Positions 32,273 through 43,473 of a stretch of DNA of 64,000 nucleotides are shown one piece after another; the first letter of the stretch is position 1; each line of letters begins with the position of its first letter. The stretch covers positions 186,001 through 250,000 of the forward strand of contig MU863898.1 in the NCBI GenBank assembly GCA_033296885.1. Direction: 5' to 3'. The DNA is from Triangularia verruculosa. Taxonomy: Eukaryota; Ascomycota; Sordariomycetes; Sordariales; Podosporaceae. Under the pieces are notes generated by a model that made no database searches, was not told where the DNA came from, and was given only the letters and a program-made list of their open reading frames with translations. The position numbers and the translations under genes were made by a program.

Positions 32273-33726
32273 GGAGGATAGGCAGGTGCTGTGGCTTCAA
32301 AAGGGGGCAGAATTTACTAGGTTTAGTAACGTATTTTTGCGATGCGGTGGCGGACACCAAAAAAAAAAAGAAAGGATCACAATCATACTGCAGGGTTACA
32401 ACTTACCTACCTACTATCGTTAACATTGATGCTATGAAAAGGTGGGCCTACTATCAACTCAAGCTTCCTCCTCGAGCTTGGGAAGTTCCTCGTCCCGATT
32501 AGAGTCTCGCACAACTCCAACTTCCACTCTCGCATCCCCCTTGTCACTCACTGCCCGCCCTTGGTTTGATGCCGCCCGACACCTTGAGGGTTAGCGGGGC
32601 GGCAATGATACAATCACTCAAGTGCCCAATGCTAGGGTCTCGGTGGAGGAGCATGGTGATGTTGACTATTGCTTTAGATTGACACATCGTTATCACAAAA
32701 TCTGCATCACATCTGGTGCATGAAGGGTGGGAATGTATATGGGGGAATAGTACGAAAAAAGGAGGTGGGTTGTGATCCCAGCTGCTGAGCAGGAATGGAA
32801 CCTAGAAATCCCTCGGCTTCTCGGCACAAGTAGGACAGAGGTGATGTTCTTACCTCGTTCTATACCTGTTCCAGTGCTTGTGCTACACAGTCACATGGCG
32901 GGCCGGGCGAGCGGCTTGCATCGCAGTTGAGGAGGGATGGATGGGTAGAGAGCTCTGCAGTGGTGCAAACTGACATTGCCAATGGTTTCACAGGTAAACT
33001 AGTACCAGACAACCATTTCTTATGAGACTTCAGCAATTCATCCACCCTACTGGTTAATCAGCCTGGCTGAGATATCTGCCCCAAGACCTCGAATGAGAGA
33101 CAGGATCGCGGGATTTAGCGACCGTTCACAACAACACAATGCGCGAGGTCTGGCTGGGCTACATCGATGCGACTCTAATTCGAGCGGGGGTTGCCAATGA
33201 AGGTGGACAACTACCGTACCAGTGCTGCTTGTCTGTTATTCACCTTCCCGTTACGGGAGGAGGTCTCACTACCGAGGGGATCGCCACCGAGACGCCAAGA
33301 GCCAAATGCCGCCCACGTATCTGAAGAACTCCTCGATGCGGAAATTTTTGTGGGGATAAGGGGAATCGGATGGCGGGTGCGATTGGGGAAGGTAGTCAGG
33401 ATGGGAGGTGGCATCGCGTCGGTATCTATCTTGGCTTGGCGATCTGATGGGCCTCCTACCTAGCTGGTCTGTGATCCGTGTACATCACGAGTGATTGGCC
33501 CGGGGGTTTGATGCTGTTTTGGTCTCTGCTTGTTTTCAGGGCGGCTGAAAGGTGCGGACCTGATTCTATCGCTGAGATATCGCGTGTGGAATACGGATAT
33601 CTCATGGGATGGTCGGCAAGTATAGAAAGGGCGTTGATGCCCGAACTCTTCGGCTAGAGTTCCCGTTGATCTTCAGTCCCGACGTCAACAACTCCGCCGG
33701 TACCCATCTCGGATACCTCAGTCACA
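32273..33726. other. Intergenic region
   Basis: About 1.45 kb. Contains a poly-A tract near 32359-32370, ACCTACCTACTA near 32404 and a TATA-poor promoter at the right. No gene supported. Confidence 0.55.
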
Positions 33727-35105
33727 ATGAAGACCTCCGCCACTCTCCTCATGGCCATGTCGGCCTTGGTTGCCGCCGAGCCCATGGCGGTGCTTCGCCA
33801 GAAAAAGCTCGACCTCTGGTCCGCTCAAAACGAGGCCGGTGTTTTCGACATCGACCGCTACGCCGCCCAGGCCGCCACCTCTTGCGTTAACGGCAAAGCT
33901 GGCGAGTACCAGTGCAAAAATGTTGATTTGGTCTCGTTTTTGCGTCACCAGGACATGGGCTCTAGCACGCGCCGTGGTAACGATGTCTGGGGTATGGGAT
34001 TTGCTGTGGAACCATCTGTCACAGCCATGGCTAACAACCTTCAGGATGGACCCACGCTGCCTCCGGCAGAGAATTTGGTGCTGTCGGTCAAACTGACGGT
34101 ACCGCTTTCGTCGAGATCAAGGCTGATGGCTCTCTCGTCTACCTGGGCCGCCTCCCCACCCAGACGACGTCTTCATCGTGGCGTGACATGAAGGTCATTG
34201 GCGACCACGTCTATATTGGTGCCGAGTCCAGCAACCACGGGCTGCAAGTCTTCGACTTGACCAAGCTCCTCACCATCACCACGCCCCGCACCTTCAGCAT
34301 CACCTCTGACCTGAAGGCCCGCTTCACCGGCTTCGGCAACAGCCACAACATCGTTGCCCACGAGGAGACGAACATGATCTATGCGGTCGGTACCGGCACT
34401 GCCGCTGGCTGTCGCGGCGGTCTCTTCATGGTCAACGTGACCAACCCCGCCGCTCCCACCTCGGCCGGCTGCCTTTCGGCTGGTGGTTACGTCCACGACG
34501 CCCAGTGCGTGGTCTACAAGGGACCCGATACCCGTTACACCAACAAAGAGATCTGTTTCAACTTCAATGAGGACACCCTCGACATTGTTGATGTCACCAA
34601 CAAGCGCAGCCCAGTCACTCTCTCCAGCACGGGGTACACTGGCGCCTCCTACACCCATCAAGGGTGGCTCGCCGACGCCGGCATGCGCTACCTGCTTCTC
34701 GACGACGAGCTGGATGAGCAGAACAGGAAGGGCCCTGCCGCCAACCAAAAGACCACCACGTACATCGTTGACATCTCCAGCCTGACCACCCCCAAATTTA
34801 CCGGTACCTACCAGAGCCCCGCCACCGCCATCGACCACAACCAGTACGTGCACAATGGTCTGAGCTACCAGGCCAACTACGGCTCCGGTCTCCGCATCGT
34901 CGATGTCCGCAGTGTTACTACCGATCCCACCGGCAAGAACTTCAAGGAGGTTGGCTTCTTTGACTGCTACCCTGAGGATGACTCGGTTGGTGGCCGTGCT
35001 GAGTTCACCGGCACCTGGTCTGTTTACCCTTACTTCAAGAGCGGCCACATCCTCCTCAACTCTATTGAGAGAGGTATCTTTGTCCTCAAGTACACTGGCG
35101 CTTAA
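33727..35105 (+). CDS. Secreted choice-of-anchor B domain (beta-propeller) protein
   Basis: Two exons, 33727-33991 and 34045-35105 (441 aa). The 53-nt intron (donor GTATGG, branch GCTAAC, acceptor TTCAG) joins NDVWG to WTHAASGREF. Signal peptide MKTSATLLMAMSALVAAEP. The body matches the choice-of-anchor B family, a beta-propeller of LVIVD-like repeats: WRDMKVIGDHVYIGAESSNH, HDAQCVVYKGPD, EICFNFNEDTLDIVDVT, YTHQGWLADAG, DDELDE and AIDHNQYVHNG. The family is known mainly from bacterial surface proteins, with members in fungi; function unknown. No anchor segment is visible at the C-terminus here, so simple secretion is likely. Confidence 0.87.
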
Positions 35106-35451
35106 ATGTGGTGGAGGATCAATGAGAAATTGTACATAGCCGAATAATGAGATGAATGAACATACATACCTTATCTTGAATGGTAGCCCGTTAAACAAAG
35201 GGCGGCTACCTACCAAGCCAGCGCCAAAGTGTTTCAGGGGTCGAGGACAGTGCGCAGTGTCAGCGGAGTGGCAAGGAATAATACTGTGTTGCCATTATGT
35301 CATCAGAAACGTCAGCAGTGGCTGTGTTCCAGACCGTGGGGTACCCCGCGTTCCTACGTCGTACTTCTAGCCAAGAAATCCCCGACATCATCATGCAGCT
35401 TCACCTCTTTAGCATCAAACTCTAATTCTCCTATACATACCAAACTTCATC
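35106..35451. other. Short intergenic region
   Basis: 345 bases; promoter of the Gln-rich gene. Contains GGCTACCTACCAAGCC near 35203. Nothing else seen. Confidence 0.6.
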
Positions 35452-36255
35452 ATGTCGGCTCAAGACTATTACAACCAGTATCAAGGCGGCGGCGGCGGTG
35501 GCCAACAGCAGCAGCAGCAGCAGCCCTTCGGCTACAGCAACACCGGCCAACAGACGTACGACCCGCAGCAGCAGCAACAGGGTCAGGGCTACTATCCTCC
35601 GCCTCACCAGCAACAGCAATACTACCCGCCGCCTCAACAACCGCCACCGCAACAGCAGTACCAAGGGCAATATGGTCAACAGCAACAGGGCCAGCACGGT
35701 CAGCAGCAATACCATCAGCAGCCCCCGCCATACCACCAAGGCCAAGACTCGGTAGCGCACCAACAGCAGCAGCAGCAGCAAAGCCAAGGCGGCTCTGGCA
35801 AAGACCGTGCCGGACTCGGCAGCGCTCTCCTCGGCGCGGCAGCCGGTGCGCTACTCGGGCACTCGGCAGGTGGAGGCGGCGGCGGAGGTGGATCGCTGGC
35901 CACCACCGCCGCCGGCGTTCTTGGCGGGGCGTTTGCGGGGAACAAGCTGGAGGGTGTAATTGGGGACAAGTTAGTTTTCGAACCTTGTTTCTTTCGACGA
36001 GATGATTGATTGCTAACCAGAGCACTTTTGCACAGACTCGACAAGCCCAAGAAAGACAAGAAGGACAAGGATAAGGAGGACAAGAAGGACAAGAAGGATA
36101 AGAAAGACAAGGACAAGGATGGCAAGAAGGAGAAGAAGGACAAGGATAGGGATGGCAAGAAGGAGAAGAAGGAGAAGAAGCAGAAGAAGGACAAGAAGCA
36201 TAAGAAGGGCAGTGGGTCGGATTCGGACTCTTCTGGCAGTTCTGGCTCTGACTGA
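35452..36255 (+). CDS. Gln/Pro-rich, glycine-zipper protein with Lys/Asp-rich tail
   Basis: Two exons, 35452-35969 and 36036-36255 (245 aa). The 66-nt intron has donor GTTAGT, branch GCTAAC and acceptor CACAG. Three zones: residues 1-115 very rich in Gln, Tyr, Gly and Pro (prion-like composition, poly-Q runs up to seven); residues about 118-172 a glycine-zipper domain (LGSALLGAAAGALLGHSAGG and TTAAGVLGGAFAGNKLEG), able to form a paired membrane-inserting helix; then a highly charged KKDKKDKDKEDKKDKKDK-type repeat, ending in an acidic Ser/Asp tail. Function unknown. Composition suggests phase separation or membrane association; both are inferences. Confidence 0.85.
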
Positions 36256-36500
36256 GGGGAATCCAAAGGGTAGGTGGTATCGGGCTGCAGGGTTTGGAGA
36301 TTTGGTACTTGTAGCAAGACAAGTTGCAGCTAGAATCTGAATGTCGGTTGGGGTGTCATCACAGTATTCGGAAACGCTGCCATAGGAGAGAAATTGAAAA
36401 CATCGCGGTGAAAATGCCTATCAAAACCTACGGGACCATTTCCAAAATCAAAAACCACGCAGATCCTAGCCCAACGCGTAAAAGACATAGCAACTCAGTC

Positions 36501-37307
36501 TTATCTATCCATAAATAGAGCCAACGCAAGGCAACAGTCCATGCATTGATCCTTGCAAAGCTCAGCAGCGCAAATGCAGGGGAAGCAACAAGCAACACAA
36601 AGCACCTGTCCCAACCGGTCCAAGCAAATTTCCCAGCCGCTTCTCAACTCCAACGGCCAACTGCCGCGCCCACTTGCTTTCCTCTCCCTCTGCAACTCCC
36701 TGTGACGGCGCTTCTCCTCCGCCTTGACGACCTTGGGGTCGCGGTACGAATCAGTGTGGGCGACTTTCCCTACACCGCCATCGCTCTCTCGACACCGGAC
36801 TTGACACCAGGCCTCGACTTTGGCGCCGCAGCCGGGGGCCCGGCAGTAGATGGGCATCAACCCGGTGTAAGGGAGGGCCCAGCGGTCGAGGGAGCCGTAG
36901 TAAGCTAGGATGCAGAATCGGGAACTGCAGGTGCCGCGGTGACGGCAGGGAAGGTTGCCGGTGAAGTCTTGGCCTTCGCCGTGGGCTATGGGGGTTGAGC
37001 AGATCGCGCAGAGGCGTTGAGGCCGGCCAGGAGACATGGGGGGTTGCGGGGTGTAACCGACGGCATCTGGGACTGGCTTCTCAGGGTCGGTGGGCTTTCT
37101 TGGGGCTTTGGTCTTCTTCTTGGAGGACTCGGGATCTTCGGGTGGCGTGGACGGTCTGGGCGTGGAAGTGACGGCGGCGTAGACAGCGGGATCGGAGCGG
37201 GCGAGCTGGGTGAGGTTGAAGTATCCGAAGGAGGGGAGGGATCGGTAGTCTTCTGGTCTGGGCTTGAGGATGACTCGCCCCCGTATCTGCGGGAGGGACC
37301 TTGCCAT
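36501..37307 (-). CDS. Cysteine-rich protein of unknown function
   Basis: 268-aa minus-strand frame from ATG 37307 (good context, AACATGG). The N-terminal third is basic and proline-rich, with FGYFNLTQLARSDPAVYAAV. A central Cys/His cluster (LCAICSTPIAHGEG, LPCRHRGTCSSRFCILAYYG, YCRAPGCGAKVEAWCQ) could bind zinc. The C-terminus has a dense cysteine run (LCVACCFPCICAAELC) that might be palmitoylated. I do not recognise the family. A second frame of 118 codons starts 35 bases upstream at ATG 37342 and overlaps it; the chosen frame is longer and has clearer protein character. Confidence 0.7.
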   Translation of the reverse strand: MARSLPQIRGRVILKPRPEDYRSLPSFGYFNLTQLARSDPAVYAAVTSTPRPSTPPEDPESSKKKTKAPRKPTDPEKPVPDAVGYTPQPPMSPGRPQRLCAICSTPIAHGEGQDFTGNLPCRHRGTCSSRFCILAYYGSLDRWALPYTGLMPIYCRAPGCGAKVEAWCQVRCRESDGGVGKVAHTDSYRDPKVVKAEEKRRHRELQRERKASGRGSWPLELRSGWEICLDRLGQVLCVACCFPCICAAELCKDQCMDCCLALALFMDR

Positions 37308-37890
37308 GTTGGCGGTGGTGGTTTGGGGGGTGAATCAGACATTTTTGTCGTGAGCCAAGGGCGAGAGATGGTGGTTCAGGAAGCAAGCAATAGTGGGAAA
37401 TGGCAAGAGTTGAATATTTATTGTCTGCCCCGAATAAAGAGCAATACAAAGAAGTCGCGTGCCGACCTAGCCCCACGTGCCGGGCCCTGTTGCACAATTC
37501 ACTTGGAATGACCTCCTTGCTCCTGTTCCCAACCAACTGGAAGTAAAATTCACTTTCCGCACAGGCCCACAGTCAGCCGGCAGTGAATTTCTGCACGTTC
37601 TGAACATTGGTGGCGGTAGACTTTCAGTGGTGGAGTTGCACTAATCAAGATTTCGCCCTGAGACTGGTACTGCCCTGACAAACCGTTCCATACCAGTAAT
37701 ATACTACCCAAGTGTGCCAACGCTCGCCAATTCCGAGCGGTTGGCTTATTGGAAACCGACGAAACAAACCACTGAATCATAAGGATACCTATCGTCCGAT
37801 ATAAAGGAAGGACACCCGAGTCTCAGGCCTGATACATTGCTTTTTGACCATGTAATTGGGGTCTTGTCGACAGCAAATATAGCATCAAAG
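37308..37890. other. Intergenic region leading into the AT-rich block
   Basis: No gene seen. Base composition drops sharply in GC beyond about 37850. Confidence 0.6.
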
Positions 37891-38170
37891 GATAGTTTAA
37901 AGGTGTAAAAGGATGGTTTAAGGCCGTTAAAGAATAGTTAAAAGCGTTTAATAATAGTTTAAAGCTGTTAAAAGATAGTTAAAGGTATTAAAAGATAATT
38001 TAGGGCTGTTAAAAGATAGTTTAAAGATATTAAAAGATAGTTTAAGGCTATTAGAAGATAGTTTAAGGTTATTAAAAGATAGTTACTTAGGTAAATATAT
38101 TTAAGGATAGTTTAAAGGTATTAGAAGATAATATGAAGGCGTTAAGAGATAGTTTAAAGGCGTTAAAATA
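37891..38170. repeat. Degenerate tandem array, unit about 21 nt, roughly 13 copies
   Basis: Units follow a pattern close to atagtttaaaggtattaaaa plus one base. Copies differ by point changes and small indels; one unit (near 38080-38103) is expanded. The array is very AT-rich and lies between the cysteine-rich gene and the NLR relic. It has no open frame. The 21-nt period equals two turns of DNA, so T-tracts would be phased. Confidence 0.88.
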
Positions 38171-38529
38171 AAGTAATAAACTCTTATAGCGGAGAGGCAT
38201 TACAAATAATATCTTCAAAAGAATAAGCGAGTTTTATAGGAAGGAGATAGATTTTGAGACTAAGCGGCCACAAAGAGTTGGAATATTAGGTTATAATTCG
38301 GCATCTTCTTTTTTGTCATGTCTTTCTATGGAGCAGGATAGTATTCACGATGTTACGGCAAAGGCTCTATAAAGCAGATCACTAAGGTAGGTAGTATTCT
38401 TAGCTGTGGGTTAAATAGGTGGATAGAATACTTTGGTGGGATATAAATACAATCCTATACGCTCTTTTAAACTCTTTCCTTTTATTGAGTCAAATATTAT
38501 CAGTTCAATATATGCTTTAAGATAACTGC
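38171..38529. other. AT-rich spacer
   Basis: AT-rich sequence with AGGTAGGTAGTA near 38385. Probably more of the degraded block; no gene or further repeat unit recognised. Confidence 0.55.
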
Positions 38530-40825
38530 GTAGGTTCCAAACTCAACACCTTTTTAACTGTACCTACAAGCTGTATCAAGTAACGAACACTTGCCATAGC
38601 GATACTAAGATTTGCATCTCTAGCCTCGAGAGTCCCGACGTATGCGAATGTCCTGCTGGGAGGCTGCGACGCAAAAATGCCTTTAGAATTGAGGAAAAAC
38701 TCTCGAACAGTTTGATGAATGACTTGAACAATTTCGTTGCCTAGAGATCGAAAGTATTGGAAAAGGTCATCGCGTTTTCAAACACCTCGACTAAAATGGT
38801 TTTCTCTTCGAGATGGAGGTAACCTTCTTCTTCTTTGACCTCCAGAAGGTTTCCCCAACATGACGTTGCTTGGCAGCGATTCGTCTATTGAAGGCTTCGG
38901 CAGATAGAATGAACTCCCCCTCAATGTCATCGGGAACCGCGAGCGCATGAAGAAGCTCCTGTACGCCCGTCAGGGGGCGGCAACTAAACAACACGGGCAA
39001 GTTGCATCATTCGTTTGCGGTACCACAGATCTTGAAGGCTGTACTTCTCGCTGTTCAGCCTCTGAATCATACGCTGATAAAACTCATCCAATTCGATTGG
39101 AAGATCCTGTAGGCATGCCAGTATCTCTTCCTAAGGAAGCCCGTCCTCAGCCCACGCAACTAATTCTTGCCCTACCAACCTCACCCACAGGAACACGCCA
39201 TTAGCGTTTTCGACGATGTACTTCGCAGCATCTTCGATCGCACTAGAGAGCTCTAGGTCCTATAAGAAGGACCAAGCAAAGCGTTGAATGTCTTCTATTG
39301 TCTGGTCTTGCGTCCTAATGAAATCGTCGTGTCTCTTTTGTGGATCTCGAGTTGCTTAACAGGTCGGCTGGTAACAAATACCTATCTTGAAGGTGATATT
39401 GACCGAGTCGGTACAAAGGTCAAACAGAAGCCCGAGAATCTCGCGTCGATCTCGTTCATACGACTCATTTATCGTATCGATAATCAGGAAGATAACCTTT
39501 CTATATAGGTGATCTACCAACGACAGACAAAGCTCCTAGAGGGCCTGGTACTCCGCTCTGGAATTCAGGTCCGTATCTTCGAAACTAGCACGATATGTCC
39601 TCTGGAAACTGTGGTAGAAGAGGGTTTCATCCTGCTCGATGAGATCGTAAAGTATTTTGCGAACCATACTGATATGACTTCTTTGCAAGTCTCCCTCGCG
39701 GTCACTGTAGAAGAAACTGGCGATTAGGGTGTTGTCGGAGAGTTCGCCACGAGCACGATGTTCTAAGAGGTGGCGAGAAAGCTTCTGACTACCACCCGAC
39801 GTTTATTTTGCGGAAGAGAAGCAATAAGGCAGTTCAAAATCCCCAAAACCATGTCCTGAGGATCATCTTGTTGCTGAAACTGGCGAAGGCGGAAGGCAGT
39901 GCTTATCTTTGGCTCAACACACGGCTGCAAGGACACATTGGCTGTGCAACGAGAAGCGAAGTCCGGGCACCTGTCTGCAACGACGAAGAGTGCGTTTGAA
40001 GCATCAGTACATCTCCAGTGATGATAGTCCTGATTTTGAAAGACCCAGTCGCACTCGTGGCGTTCTTCACGCTTTGGATGTTCGGAATACACTGGCGTGA
40101 CTGTAAGATCTGGCAACCAGTTGATAAACTCTTCAAGTTCGGCATCTTGAACGCTATTCTCCGACTGTTCCTTCACGGCGCATTATTGGTAAGCTTCCAA
40201 GCTGACAAGAGGAAGCCACACTTGACACAATTGACGGACATGATCTTACCTCCAGCGTTAAGAAGTTCCGTCCGGACAAGCTCAGGTTAGGTGTCGGGCT
40301 ATATTGTGTCGAAAACAGCACCTTATCTGCCGAAGGGTATCGATCCAGTAACGCCTTCGCAGTAGCCGCAGCAGTTGCAGAAGCATAACACTGCCACGAT
40401 TTATTCTTGTGACTGTGTCTTCCAAGGTCATACTCAATCATGGAGGTACTGATAGCCACATCTCCCAAGAACATATTCTCCCCATCTTGTGCTCTTGAGG
40501 ACCCTATGGTTTTGGGAACTCCGCCACATATGGTCACAAGCAAAACTATGCGGAGGTTGCGGTAGCTGGCTCTTAGACTAGACATTGTAAAGGCGGCATT
40601 GACTTTTCCCATTGCCCGCAGCAACACCAAGACAACGTCGTGCACACCCATTCTGCCAAGCACATAGGTATTCCCGTCACCGAAAGAGCATCCAAAAGTA
40701 TACCGGCCGTTGGTATCCCAGTACCTATCAAAAAGAAGATAGACGGCATCATATTCGACGGGCAGCGCGCAAATAATGGCAACCTAGAAGTCTTACCTCC
40801 CGGACGGCTGGGGATTGTGATCCAT
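38530..40825 (-). pseudogene. Degraded NLR-type gene: nucleoside phosphorylase + NACHT relic
   Basis: On the minus strand, starting near ATG 40825, one can follow the order of fungal NLR-like proteins. A PNP_UDP-type N-terminal domain comes first (VAIICALPVEYDAVY, TYVLGRMGVHDVVLVLL, ICGGVPK, IEYDLGRHS). Then NACHT-type sequence: CDWVFQNQDYHHWRC, a decayed Walker A zone, FLIIDTINESYERDRREI, TSRPVKQLEIHKR, ENANGVFLWVRLVGQELVAW, RPLTGVQELLHALAVPD, VQVIHQTVREFFLNS. In-frame stops occur at 40793-40795, 40784-40786, 39536-39538, 39260-39262 and 39131-39133, and the frame shifts at several points (for example near 39340-39390 and 38985). Most stops are TAG/TAA where relatives plausibly have CAG/CAA, as repeat-induced point mutation would give. 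Intact relatives act in allorecognition or cell death; this copy cannot make a full protein. Confidence 0.85.
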
Positions 40826-41658
40826 TGGTGCTGATATCAAATCAGAAACTGTACCAAAGCATATCGTCGATGAGGGGCATAACTGCGAGTACCTTAGAGA
40901 TGTAGAAACAGAGTCGGAGATGCCACCGACATCAATCTCTGTGTCAGGAATGAAATGCATGCCTACTATCAGAATTGAATCAGTTAAGTAGGCTGCAAGT
41001 GCTATTCAATGGAGGTATACTGGGAGGCAGTGAGGGGTGCAGCATTCGTGACCTGGCTGGCCAATCATGAGGTGGGAGTATTTGCGGAGAATCTCAGCTG
41101 AAGGGTATATTGAGGTACCTCAGCAAGGCAGCCGCACCCGATACCTTTGTGTGAGGTGTGATGGGTTGGAGTGTCTAAAACATTACAAGATCCTGTGCCT
41201 GCCTTTGCATACCGTGCATACGTGAACCTCGATGGATACTAGATAATGCACCACTCGTTGTCTGCCCGGTTCCCGCCACCTACTCTTACTCCGTCACGAA
41301 TGTAAAGTAATATCTGGCACTCTGCCTTGAGAGATGTGCAGTTATTAGTAATACGGCCTGCCCGATATGAGTCACGTGCTTGGCTGCCAGGGAAGGTCGA
41401 GGGAAGCCAAGGAAGATGGCCCGTGCATAAGCCCAAAGCGCAAGGCTCCACAACGCGATAAAATGCTTATCAACCAGCGCGGGGCAATTTTCTGGCGTCA
41501 AAATTCTTGAGAAAGCAGCGCCCCGCCAGCAGTCCCCAGTTCGCCTTCTAGTCCCACCACATCTATAACTCGCGATCGCCCACTATCCAGGCGGCAGACT
41601 TTCTCGAATACACACCAGACCAGAACACCCAGAAAGAATCAGATAAACCTCACAAATC
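40826..41658. other. Intergenic region
   Basis: Promoter side of both the NLR relic and NMD3. No gene supported. Confidence 0.6.
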
Positions 41659-43269
41659 ATGGATCTCGACGCTCCCATGGCCATGGCCCCAATGCTGGGC
41701 ACCGCGCGAACTGGCGCAACCATTCTGTGCTGCAACTGCGGCTCTCCCATTGATGGCACCTCTTCCGCCGGCGCCATGTGCTACGACTGGTATGTCTTTT
41801 CACTGAATGATTTCCATTGGGGCCTAGGCTAATAACTGGAATCCAGTATCAAACTCACAGTCGATATCTCAAAAACCATCCCTCGCGAAGCTCACATCCA
41901 GTTCTGCCGTGACTGCGACCGATGGCTCATGCCACCCAACACCTGGATCACCGCTGCCCCCGAGTCCAAAGAATTGCTTGCTTTGTGCTTGAAGAGGCTA
42001 CGAAATATCACCAAGGTTCGCATCGTCAACGCAGAGTTCATCTGGACGGAGCCACATTCGCGAAGAATCAAGGTCAAGATCACAATCCAAGACTCGGTCG
42101 CCGACGGCGTCCTTATGCAACAAAGCTTCGAGGTGGTCTACGTGGTGGGAACACAGCAGTGCAAGGATTGCGCCAAGTCATATACAGCCAACGTCTGGAG
42201 AGCCTCCGTACAGGTTCGCCAAAAGGTCCCCCACAAGAGAACCTTCTTGCTCCTGGAACAGCTCATCTTGAAGCACCAGGCGCATCGGGATACTATCAAC
42301 ATCAAAGAAGAGAAGGGTGGCATCGACTTCTACTTTGCTCACAGAAACCAGGCCGAGACCTTCCTTTCATTCCTCAAATCAGTCACTCCCGTCTTTGTCA
42401 AGGACTCGAGACATCTCATTTCGCAGGATAACCACACTGGTGACAAGTCGTACAAGTTCAATTATTCAGTCGAGATCGTCCCCATTTGCAGAGAGGACTT
42501 GGTGGCCTTGCCACTCAAGTTGGCGAGATCGATTGGCAACATCTCACCACTTGTTCTTTGCCACAGGATAGGAACTTCCGTCAACCTGCTCGACCCAAAT
42601 ACCCTTCAGACAGCCGAAATCAGCTCCGACGTCTTCTGGAGGGCACCATTCCATCCGCTTGCTGGTACACCAGACTTGGTCGAGTTCATTGTCATGGACG
42701 TTGAGCCAACAAATGTCCGCAAGGGCAAGTGGGTTTTGTCCGAGGTCCAAGTCGCCCGCGCCGCAGACCTCGGTGTCAACGACCACACCTACTTTACAAG
42801 ATCTCATCTCGGTAACCTGTTGCATGCCGGTGATTCGGTTCTAGGGTACCTGCTCTCAGGCACAAACTTCAATTCTTCGGCGTTTGACGAGATCGAGGCG
42901 TCTCGAGCGTTTGGCTCGACAATTCCCGACGTCATTCTGGTCAAGAAGCACTACCCCAACAGACGCAAGAACAAGAAGCGCACCTGGAAGCTCAAGCGCA
43001 TGGCCAAGGACGAGGGCGAGCTGTTGCCCAAGTCGAACGACCAGGAGAAGTTGGAGGCCGAGTACGAGATGTTCTTGCGGGATGTGGAGGAGGACGAGGA
43101 ATTGCGGGCCGCCTTGGCCTTGTACAAGAACACCAAGAAGAGGCAACCCCAGGATGCGGACGCCATGAGCATTGCCGAGACGGAGATGACGGGTATGGAT
43201 GACGGGCCGAGGATCAATATGGATGAACTGCTGGACGACTTTGACGAGTTGGGCATTCAGGACGAGTAG
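41659..43269 (+). CDS. nmd3: 60S ribosomal export adaptor NMD3
   Basis: Two exons, 41659-41789 and 41847-43269 (517 aa). The 57-nt intron has donor GTATGT and acceptor TCCAG and sits between MCYDC and IKLTVDIS. The N-terminal zinc-binding region shows four CxxC motifs (CCNC, CYDC, CRDC, CKDC), as in all NMD3 proteins. The RNA/ribosome-binding core (NAEFIWTEPHSRRIKVKITI, VGTQQCKDCAKSY, WRASVQVRQKVPHKRTFLLL) and the SH3-like/OB parts follow, with an acidic tail (NMDELLDDFDELGIQDE). It carries pre-60S subunits to the cytoplasm with Crm1. An essential housekeeping gene; length and motifs fit an intact copy. Confidence 0.96.
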
Positions 43270-43473
43270 GGCTTTGGGGTCTTGGGTCTAAAAGAACGGG
43301 GCGGATAGAGTGGAAAAATAATACCATTTTGTTTTGTTTGACGAATTTATCATCTTGATACTGTTCCCTCTTCCTCTGATCTCTTCTGGTTTCGTCCTTT
43401 TTTCGAGTTTCTTCCGTCTCGTGAAAGGGCTGCCACTGACGTCCTCCTACCATGTACGTAAATACAAATTGCA

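Noticed and set aside
34173..35216. 347-codon minus-strand frame antisense to the choice-of-anchor gene
   Set aside because: Shadow frame; the sense protein is clearly conserved.
39284..39727. Plus-strand frames across the NLR relic
   Set aside because: The minus strand carries the recognisable NACHT sequence; these are shadows.
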